From the NCBI GenBank assembly GCA_946480545.1, contig CAMLKY010000031.1, positions 1 to 10,847 on the forward strand: a stretch of 10,847 bases of DNA, given 5' to 3'. Origin of the DNA: an uncultured Acidobacteriota bacterium (GTDB lineage Bacteria; Acidobacteriota; Blastocatellia; Pyrinomonadales; Pyrinomonadaceae). This document shows, one piece after another, positions 5,988 to 10,847 of the stretch. The position numbers were made by a program, and so were the translations under genes. Numbering within the stretch: the stretch's first letter is position 1; each line of letters opens with the position of its first letter. The notes below the pieces were generated by a model. The model worked only from the letters and a program-made list of their open reading frames with translations, was not told the DNA's origin and ran no database searches.

Positions 5988-7130
5988 ATGAATATCGGAA
6001 TCACGGTTTATCCGACCTATGGTGGTAGCGGGATCGTTGGGTCGGAGCTGGGACGGGACCTTGCTGAACGCGGGCATAACGTCCATTTCATATCGTCGGT
6101 GCTGCCGACGCGTGTGACCGAGCTCAGCGACCGCGTACATTTTCATGAGGTCGAGATGATGTCGTACCCGCTGTTCGAGCATCAGCCGTATGACCTTGCA
6201 CTCGCGACAAAGATGGCGACGGTTGCGCGGGCAGAGAAGCTGGATCTGCTGCACGTGCACTACGCGATCCCGCATTCGATCAGCGCGATACTCGCGCGTG
6301 AATCCATCAAGCAGAAGCGCTATGTCCCCGTGATCACGACGCTGCACGGGACGGACATCACTCTTGTCGGCGCCGACCGCTCGTATCTGCCGATCACCCG
6401 GTACGGGCTTCAGCAGTCGGATGGGGTGACGGCCGTTTCGAAATTCCTGCAGAAAGCCACGATCGAGACTTTCGATTTCGATGACGTCGAGGTGATACCT
6501 AACTTCATTTGCGGCTGCCACTATCGTCCGCAGCCGGAGTCGCCGCTTCGCGATGAGCTGGCACCGAACGGTGAAAAGCTGCTGGTCCACGTTTCGAACT
6601 TCCGCGCGGTGAAACGCCCTGTTGATTGCGTCGAGATCTTTGCGAAGGTGAAGCAAAAAGGCGGACGTGTTCGACTCGTGATGGTCGGTGACGGACCGGA
6701 ACGAGGAGCCGCGATCTATCGGGCCGAGCAGTTAAATGTGAAAGACGACGTTCTGTTTGTCGGCAAACAGGCAAACATTCCGAACTATCTCGGCGTCGCG
6801 GATGTGTTTTTGCTGCCGTCCGAGCTTGAATCGTTCGGTCTGGCGGCACTCGAGGCCCAGGCGTGCGAGGTGCCGGTGATAGCTACACGCATCGGCGGAA
6901 TTCCCGAAGTCATCGCTGAAGGCGAGACCGGTTATCTAAGCGACGTGGGTGACGTCGAAAAGATGAGCGACGATACAATGAGACTCGTATCCGATGAGGA
7001 GTTGCGACGTGCGTTCGGCGAAAAGGGACGCGAGCTTGCGATCCAGCGGTACGGATCGGACAAGATCATTCCGCAGTACATCGATTTCTACGAAAGAGTT
7101 GTCACAAAGGCCCAATCGGCCGCGGCTTAA
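5988..7130 (+). CDS. bshA: N-acetyl-alpha-D-glucosaminyl L-malate synthase BshA
   Basis: A 380-residue GT4 (GT-B fold) glycosyltransferase that joins GlcNAc from UDP-GlcNAc to L-malate, the first step of bacillithiol synthesis in the cytoplasm. The start at 5988 is chosen because BshA proteins begin M-x-I-G-I-T-x-Y-P-T-Y-G-G-S-G, seen here as MNIGITVYPTYGGSGIVGSE. An earlier in-frame ATG at 5922 would add 22 residues with no family support. Further signatures: HVHYAIPHSISA and TLHGTDITLVG in the N-terminal domain, VSNFRAVKRP at the domain junction, VMVGDGPE, and SELESFGLAALEAQACEVPV. The last holds the GT4 E-x7-E pair (E281 and E289) that contacts the sugar nucleotide. Length matches the ~377-380 of characterised BshA. 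The hydrolase at 7161 follows after 30 nt and is probably cotranscribed. No bshB or bshC is in the window. Confidence 0.95.
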   Translation: MNIGITVYPTYGGSGIVGSELGRDLAERGHNVHFISSVLPTRVTELSDRVHFHEVEMMSYPLFEHQPYDLALATKMATVARAEKLDLLHVHYAIPHSISAILARESIKQKRYVPVITTLHGTDITLVGADRSYLPITRYGLQQSDGVTAVSKFLQKATIETFDFDDVEVIPNFICGCHYRPQPESPLRDELAPNGEKLLVHVSNFRAVKRPVDCVEIFAKVKQKGGRVRLVMVGDGPERGAAIYRAEQLNVKDDVLFVGKQANIPNYLGVADVFLLPSELESFGLAALEAQACEVPVIATRIGGIPEVIAEGETGYLSDVGDVEKMSDDTMRLVSDEELRRAFGEKGRELAIQRYGSDKIIPQYIDFYERVVTKAQSAAA

Positions 7131-7143
7131 ATTATTTTTTCTA

Positions 7144-7215
7144 GCCGCGGATTTTCGCGGATGACGCTGATCCGTGCTTCCTTCTTATCTGCGTTGTCCC
7201 CGCCAGATTTGCGGC
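7144..7215. repeat. Dispersed-type inverted repeat overlapping the hydrolase start
   Basis: The left arm 7144-7171 (GCCGCGGATTTTCGCGG followed by ATGACGCTGAT) pairs with the right arm 7187-7215 (ATCTGCGT..., ending AGATTTGCGGC) at about 20 of 28 positions with one gap. I recall GCCGCGGATT...GCGGAT...GCTGAT with its partner ATCTGCG...GATTTGCGGC as a frequent intergenic repeat in environmental bacteria. The ATG at 7161 lies inside the left arm. A separate 8-bp stem, CCGCGGCT (7120-7127) with AGCCGCGG (7143-7150), joins it to the end of bshA across an AT-rich loop. Confidence 0.6.
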
Positions 7216-8369
7216 AAAAATATCTTGAAATGCTGAAACGGTACATGCACAAACGCGAGCGTTACTTCGCGATGCTCAACGACAATCGTGTCGTGCGCCC
7301 GTTTGAATGGGGGACCGAGTTTATTGGTGGCGACGCGGATGACCCTGATCCGCGTGAACTTTTTTCCGAGTTTTCGCGGCATGCGATCGAGAATAGTGAT
7401 GAATATTTCGCGGTTCCGAAGAGTATTGAATTCATGTCGAGACTCGGAACCTTCGGGGATTTGTCAGAACCGGGAGCCGTAGCGACCGGGGCAATCCCAC
7501 CCGAGTCACATTCGATCTCGACCGGCGCTAAAGCCCCAGTCGCTACAGCTCCCGGTTCTGACAGGATGGCGCCACAGGTGATCACCTGGTCTTCCTCTGT
7601 CGCAACTCCCTCCGCCGAAAACAACACCGCCTACGCGACATACTTTCCCCATTACAGCCATCGTGCAGCCGTCATCGTTCTGCCGCATTGGAACGCCAAG
7701 GCGGGGACGTACTTCGACCTCTGCCGCTTCCTCAACAAGGTCGGGCTTTCGGCATTACGACTTACGCTTCCCTATCACGAAGAGCGCATGCCGCCGGAGC
7801 TCGAGCGTGCCGATTATCTCGTCGCGCCCAACGTCGGCCGTTCACTTCAGTCTGTACGGCAGGCCGTTGCCGACACGCGTGCGTGTGTCACGTGGCTGAA
7901 GCAGCAAGGTTACGAGAAGGTCGGGATCGTCGGAACAAGCATCGGATCGTGCGTGGCGTTCCTTGCCTTCGTGCATGACTTTGATATCGACGCCGCCGTC
8001 TTCAATCACGTTTCGGGGTATATGGCGGATGTCGTGTGGCATGGGCTCTCGACATATCATGTCCGCGACGGCTTCGCGGACAATATCGAGCTTGATGAGC
8101 TTCGCCAGTACTGGCTGCCGGTCTCACCGATGGCGTATATGGAAAAGCTCGCGGCACAGGAGCCGCGTCCGCAGCGATATATTTACACGCTCTACGATCT
8201 CAGCTTTCCGGTCGAGCTCTCACGGGAGACGATGCGTGCCCTCCGACGTTACAAGATCAAACACAGCAAAGCCGCCATCCCCTGCGGCCACTACACCCTC
8301 GGCGAAAAGCCGTGGGTATATCTGGACGGGTACAAGATCATCCGGTATCTGCATAAACATTTGAAGTGA
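7161..8369 (+). CDS. Alpha/beta hydrolase (ABHD18-like)
   Basis: 402 residues from the first ATG. An alternative ATG at 7230 (MLKRYMHKRERYF) matches better where I recall relatives beginning, and it lies just after a repeat that encodes residues 1-18, so the true protein may be 379 residues. Neither start has a Shine-Dalgarno. NRVVRPFEWGTEFIG is an N-terminal family signature of ABHD18-like (DUF2048) hydrolases, from memory. The catalytic core has HRAAVIVLPHWNA (the first core strand and oxyanion region), the nucleophile elbow GTSIGS with Ser260, a candidate acid Asp346 in YTLYDLSFP, and His377 in CGHYTLGEKPW. Residues ~101-134 are encoded by a palindromic insert (7462-7563). The triad and flanking strands are intact, so the gene appears functional. 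It probably shares an operon with bshA (30-nt gap), but a role in bacillithiol metabolism is only a guess; the substrate is unknown. Confidence 0.85.
   Translation: MTLIRASFLSALSPPDLRQKYLEMLKRYMHKRERYFAMLNDNRVVRPFEWGTEFIGGDADDPDPRELFSEFSRHAIENSDEYFAVPKSIEFMSRLGTFGDLSEPGAVATGAIPPESHSISTGAKAPVATAPGSDRMAPQVITWSSSVATPSAENNTAYATYFPHYSHRAAVIVLPHWNAKAGTYFDLCRFLNKVGLSALRLTLPYHEERMPPELERADYLVAPNVGRSLQSVRQAVADTRACVTWLKQQGYEKVGIVGTSIGSCVAFLAFVHDFDIDAAVFNHVSGYMADVVWHGLSTYHVRDGFADNIELDELRQYWLPVSPMAYMEKLAAQEPRPQRYIYTLYDLSFPVELSRETMRALRRYKIKHSKAAIPCGHYTLGEKPWVYLDGYKIIRYLHKHLK
7462..7563. repeat. 102-nt palindromic element inserted in frame within the hydrolase gene
   Basis: The arms 7462-7492 and 7533-7563 are inverted repeats matching at 29 of 31 positions, around a 40-nt spacer. 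The total is 102 nt, exactly 34 codons. It encodes SEPGAVATG at the start and APVATAPGSD at the end, between the N-terminal segment and the first core strand of the hydrolase. Because the palindrome sits in codon phase, the reverse strand also encodes SEPGAVATG and PVATAPGSD without stops. No clean target duplication is visible, although GGAT occurs on both sides. I recall TCAGAACCGGGAGC...GCGACCGGG as resembling repeats of Pyrinomonadaceae genomes. Confidence 0.8.
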
Positions 8370-8376
8370 AAGCCAA

Positions 8377-8491
8377 AGAGCGGGGGCAAGCCCGCCTTCC
8401 GGACCTGCGAATATTATTACGTGCTCAGGTAACGGTCATGTTCGCCCTGCAATACATTCGCAGGTCCGGAAGGCGGGCTTGCCCCCGCTCT
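8377..8491. repeat. 115-nt element with perfect 36-bp inverted repeats
   Basis: 8377-8412 and 8456-8491 are exact reverse complements over 36 bp, separated by a 43-nt spacer. Both outer and inner flanks mismatch, so the arm ends are sharp. It lies 7 nt after the hydrolase stop and 79 nt before the sigma factor start. Transcribed, it would form a very stable hairpin that could end the bshA-hydrolase message or protect its 3' end. No T-run follows the right arm. Perfect arms suggest a recent or actively maintained copy. Degenerate relatives lie at 601-645 and 2044-2130. The rest of the 8370-8570 gap holds only the sigma promoter candidate. Confidence 0.9.
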
Positions 8492-8546
8492 CTGTTTTCC
8501 ATTGCGCCACACACCAACCCCTCGGTTCCTTACCACATCCAACCAG

Positions 8547-8555
8547 TGCTAAACT
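8547..8555 (+). promoter_or_regulatory. Candidate extended -10 promoter of the sigma factor gene
   Basis: TGCTAAACT combines a TGn extension with TAAACT and lies 15 nt before the ATG at 8571. The leader would be about 8 nt, too short for a Shine-Dalgarno, and none is seen. There is no clear -35. It resembles TGCTATAAC upstream of the zinc-ribbon gene. Confidence 0.3.
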
Positions 8556-8570
8556 TCTCTCCGACTCTGG

Positions 8571-9533
8571 ATGAGCATACCCGGCGAACATCGGCAAACA
8601 GTTGACGAGGCGATATCGTTGGTACTCGCGCGCGCGTCTGACAATCGCGGTCTCGCGGCAGATGATCTTCGTGGCCGAATCGACGCTGCGCTTCGGAAAT
8701 ATCTATTCGTCGAGGGAGCCGATACCGACCGTGGTGCGGTGCGCGATTTTGTTGCGGATATCAGGGCGGACGATCTTTGCCTTATCATCGCCTGCGAGAA
8801 GGGTGATGAGAAGGCCTGGGAATATCTGGTCGCGAATTTTGATTCGACCGTGAAGTCTGCAGCCAGAAAGATCTCGCCTAACAACGACGACGCCGAAGAT
8901 CTCGCCAGCTCCATCTGGGCCGAGCTCTATGGTCTCCGTCAGGACGCGGAAGGAAATAAAAAGAGCAAGCTCGCGTATTACTCAGGTCGCGGTTCGCTGG
9001 CGGGCTGGCTGCGTGCCGTCGTGTCGCAGCTCGCGATCGACGAGTACCGGAAACAGTCCCGCTTTGTACAGGTCGAGGAGAATCGTGAATTCGAAAACCT
9101 CGCCGAAGAGTCATCGAATCACACGGACAATGAACGCGTCGTTCACCACGCTGAGAATCCTGAAGAGCTGCTAACGGCCGAACAAACTACGCGCGATGTA
9201 TCGCTCGCGCTCAAGCACGCGATCGAGTCGCTCGAGGACGAAGATCGGCTGGTCATGAAGCTTTATTACTTCGACGATCTTAAGCTCAAGGAGATAGCGT
9301 CGATGTTCGGCTATCATGAGGCCACCGCAAGTCGGAAGCTGGTCCGGATACAGAATGAGATACGCAAGACCGTTGAGAAAGAGCTCAGGCGGCGGCACGG
9401 CTGGAGCGAAAGCGAGGTAAAACGCTACCTCGCGGAGACGGCATCGAAACTGGGGATAAGCATCGAGAAACTCTTTGCAATACTGGCGGTTGCCGCCCTG
9501 CTGCAAGATATATGGTTGCGAGGCGTTCAGTAA
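8571..9533 (+). CDS. Sigma-70 family (ECF-like) RNA polymerase sigma factor with N- and C-terminal extensions
   Basis: A 320-residue protein, much longer than a typical ECF sigma factor (~170-200). Region 2 spans ~68-165: LCLIIACEKGDEKAWEYLV, then DDAEDLASSIWAELYGL (the DAEDLxQ-like core-binding helix), then YYSGRGSLAGWLRAVVSQLA followed by IDEYRK. Region 4 spans ~208-272: IESLEDEDRLVMKLYYFDDL, KLKEIASMFGYHEATASRKL (the DNA-binding helix-turn-helix), then RIQNEIRKTVEKEL. The first ~67 residues are a separate helical domain of unknown role. The last ~48 form another extension: RRRHGWSESEVKRYLAETASKL and a hydrophobic LFAILAVAALL. I recall this arrangement in Acidobacteriota. The next gene, 90 nt downstream, looks like its anti-sigma factor. 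No Shine-Dalgarno precedes the ATG; an extended -10 nearby suggests a very short leader. Confidence 0.88.
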   Translation: MSIPGEHRQTVDEAISLVLARASDNRGLAADDLRGRIDAALRKYLFVEGADTDRGAVRDFVADIRADDLCLIIACEKGDEKAWEYLVANFDSTVKSAARKISPNNDDAEDLASSIWAELYGLRQDAEGNKKSKLAYYSGRGSLAGWLRAVVSQLAIDEYRKQSRFVQVEENREFENLAEESSNHTDNERVVHHAENPEELLTAEQTTRDVSLALKHAIESLEDEDRLVMKLYYFDDLKLKEIASMFGYHEATASRKLVRIQNEIRKTVEKELRRRHGWSESEVKRYLAETASKLGISIEKLFAILAVAALLQDIWLRGVQ

Positions 9534-9552
9534 ATGGGTCCACGAAACCCTG

Positions 9553-9614
9553 GCCACAGAGGACGCAGAGGAGATCGATTTAGATTTTTCCGTTTTCTCT
9601 GTGAACTCTGTGGC
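9553..9614. repeat. CACAGAG-type inverted repeat between sigma and anti-sigma genes
   Basis: The left arm 9553-9570 (GCCACAGAG, then CAGAG) pairs with the right arm 9597-9614 (CTCTG, then CTCTGTGGC) at 15 of 18 positions around a 26-nt spacer. I recall the GCCACAGAG...CAGAG motif as another frequent dispersed repeat. It fills the 90-nt gap between the sigma stop (9533) and the next start (9624), ending 9 nt before that ATG. It therefore occupies the place where a Shine-Dalgarno would normally be. Confidence 0.65.
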
Positions 9615-9623
9615 TAGAACAAG

Positions 9624-10751
9624 ATGGAAGTTGATTTCGACAAGGAAATAGATGCTCTGCTGCGAAAGGCGCGGCGCGACGGTCCTGTATATGTAGGGGA
9701 CGTCGCGGCCCCGCATCTGGAAGCTGACGAGATCGCGGCCTTTGCCGAAAATGCGCTGCCGGGAAATGCTCGGGCGTTGTACATGAAGCATCTGGCGGAT
9801 TGCGACCGGTGCCGAAAGGTGCTCTCCAATGTTCTCGTAATGAATGCAGGGGAGGCTCCGGCTCTCGCAGCTGCGGCCGCCGCGCCGAGCGCGATAACGA
9901 TCGCCGAACGCGATCTGCCATGGTACCGAAAGCTGTTTCTTTTCCCGAATCTCGCATACGTGATGGGAAGCCTGGTGCTCGTATTCGGTGGTTTCCTTGC
10001 GTTCACGCTTGTGCAGAATTCGCGTTTGAACGATGGGGCGATGGTCTCGCAAGCTCCGGAATCGCGCGGTGAAGAGAGCGGGCCCAGTTTCCAGTTCGAG
10101 CCACCGTATGACAGCGCGAACTCGACCGCAAATACCTCGGCAAACATGTCGAATTCGATGTCTGCAGCAAATACCAACACTGCTCCGCTGGCGATGTCGA
10201 CTCCGGCTTTAGGTGATTCCGCTCCGGTATCACGCGAGAATAACTTCGTCCTGGATGGAGCCGCGACCGGATCTGCTCCGACCGCCGCGCCGCCTCCGCC
10301 GCCCGCTGCCGCGGAAGAACAAGCTGCGCGAAAGGATGCAGAATCGGATGACAAGAAGGTTGAAGAGAAGCAGGAAACGAATCTCGCGAAGGAATCGGCT
10401 AAGAACGACGCACCGAAGCTCCAATACTCGGTTCCGTCCCAGAGCGGCCCGATGCGGAACAACGAGTCGCAGTATAACCGCCAACTCGAGAATCTCGACC
10501 GCCGTCGTGCTGCCGCCGCCAAGGCAAAAGACCGCGATGAGGAAGGCTCACGACGCGTCGTCGGCGGCCGAACCTTTGAACGCAAACAGAATGTCTGGTA
10601 CGACGTAAACTACCAGGGCCGCCCCACGATAAACATCCGCCGCGGCACCACTGAGTTCGATCGTTTAGACGGCGGTGTCCGATCGATAGCAAATCAACTC
10701 TCCGGAACAATCGTCATAGTCTGGGGAGCGAAAGCCTATCGGATTCAGTAG
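9624..10751 (+). CDS. Probable transmembrane anti-sigma factor with zinc-finger head
   Basis: A 375-residue protein in four parts. The N-terminal cytoplasmic part (residues 1-~70) contains H31, H56, C60 and C63, fitting the zf-HC2 / ZAS zinc-binding anti-sigma fold (HLADCDRC in place of the usual HLxxCxxC). One transmembrane segment lies at ~108-130 (AYVMGSLVLVFGGFLAFTLV). A long disordered extracytoplasmic linker (~135-300) follows: Asn/Ser/Thr/Ala rich, then a run of six prolines (APPPPPPAA-like), then highly charged Lys/Glu. The last ~65 residues form a compact domain: GRTFERKQNVWYDVNYQG, INIRRGTTEFDRLD, then SGTIVIVWGAKAYRIQ. I recall this C-terminal domain in acidobacterial proteins but not its function; it may sense envelope conditions. 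Position directly after the sigma gene supports the anti-sigma role. The start lacks a Shine-Dalgarno and lies 9 nt after a palindromic repeat. Confidence 0.78.
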   Translation: MEVDFDKEIDALLRKARRDGPVYVGDVAAPHLEADEIAAFAENALPGNARALYMKHLADCDRCRKVLSNVLVMNAGEAPALAAAAAAPSAITIAERDLPWYRKLFLFPNLAYVMGSLVLVFGGFLAFTLVQNSRLNDGAMVSQAPESRGEESGPSFQFEPPYDSANSTANTSANMSNSMSAANTNTAPLAMSTPALGDSAPVSRENNFVLDGAATGSAPTAAPPPPPAAAEEQAARKDAESDDKKVEEKQETNLAKESAKNDAPKLQYSVPSQSGPMRNNESQYNRQLENLDRRRAAAAKAKDRDEEGSRRVVGGRTFERKQNVWYDVNYQGRPTINIRRGTTEFDRLDGGVRSIANQLSGTIVIVWGAKAYRIQ

Positions 10752-10847
10752 TAGTTTCTAGTTCCTGGTTTCTAGTTTCTAGTTTCTAGTTTCTAGTTTC
10801 TAGTTCCTGGTTTCTAGTTTCTAGCTGCTAGTTGCTAGTTGCTAGTT
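10752..10847. repeat. Tandem array of 7-bp units (TAGTTTC)
   Basis: The array starts directly after the stop codon of the preceding gene and runs off the window end, with 13.7 units visible. Unit order: TAGTTTC, TAGTTCC, TGGTTTC, four TAGTTTC, TAGTTCC, TGGTTTC, TAGTTTC, TAGCTGC, two TAGTTGC, and a partial TAGTT. The block of units 1-4 (10752-10779) recurs exactly as units 7-10 (10794-10821), a higher-order period of 42 bp. Unit boundaries mostly create CTAG, a rare tetranucleotide in many bacteria. Because 7 is not a multiple of 3, TAG stops fall in all three forward frames. Confidence 0.92.

Noticed and set aside
5985..6656. Minus-strand open frame of 223 codons inside bshA
   Set aside because: Antisense shadow of a confidently identified gene, with His/Arg-rich low-information composition.
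7120..7150. Rho-independent terminator after bshA
   Set aside because: An 8-bp stem exists (7120-7127 with 7143-7150), but the T-run lies in the loop, not after the stem, and the left arm is bshA coding sequence.
8366..8605. Open frame of 79 codons between the hydrolase and the sigma factor
   Set aside because: It is mostly the 36-bp inverted repeat translated, which yields similar Arg-rich peptides at both arms; it has no Shine-Dalgarno and overlaps the sigma start.
9614..10585. Long minus-strand open frame (323 codons) opposite the anti-sigma gene
   Set aside because: Antisense to a protein with a clear zinc head and membrane span; its Ser/Ala/Arg-rich composition is typical of a shadow frame in GC-rich DNA.
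10752..10847. CRISPR array
   Set aside because: Units are 7 bp with no spacers; it is a simple tandem repeat.

Overview
This window is a chromosomal stretch of an environmental Gram-negative bacterium with moderately high GC. The best guess is Acidobacteriota, near Blastocatellia/Pyrinomonadales. The guess rests on the style of the proteins: a zinc-ribbon two-helix membrane protein ending in SVTESTTRHL, an extended ECF-like sigma factor beside an anti-sigma protein ending in VWGAKAYRIQ, and BshA. It also rests on the high load of palindromic intergenic repeats. It is inference; no rRNA or tRNA is present to prove it.

Layout, left to right. Positions 2-589 (+) are the C-terminal end of a short-chain dehydrogenase. 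700-1374 (+) is an exported TonB-C-terminal protein. It converges on 1380-2006 (-), a zinc-ribbon membrane protein, and upstream of that lies 2134-3000 (-), a class III-like PPK2 polyphosphate kinase. 3172-4341 (+) is a secreted PQQ-type sugar dehydrogenase beta-propeller. It converges on a two-gene lipoprotein operon on the minus strand: 5794-5099, then 5084-4359. Divergent from that operon runs 5988-7130 (+), bshA, the first step of bacillithiol synthesis, followed closely by an alpha/beta hydrolase at 7161-8369 (+). 8571-9533 (+) is a sigma factor, and 9624-10751 (+) is a membrane protein with an H-H-C-C zinc-binding anti-sigma head. The window ends in an array of 7-bp repeats.

Functionally these are small independent units: phosphate/nucleotide energy (PPK2), periplasmic sugar oxidation (PQQ dehydrogenase), low-molecular-weight thiol synthesis (BshA), and an envelope-stress style sigma/anti-sigma pair. 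No prophage, transposase, CRISPR array or RNA gene was seen.

The unusual part is the repeat load. At least five unrelated inverted-repeat families sit in about 10 kb: 601-645, 2044-2130 and 8377-8491 (one family); 3048-3119; 7144-7215; 7462-7563; 9553-9614. Most lie in 5' leaders of genes. One (7462-7563) is exactly 102 nt long and sits in frame inside the hydrolase gene, reminiscent of the Rickettsia palindromic elements that insert into coding genes. Another (7144-7215) supplies the upstream start codon of that same gene. This palindrome population, rather than any one gene, is the best candidate for something undescribed.
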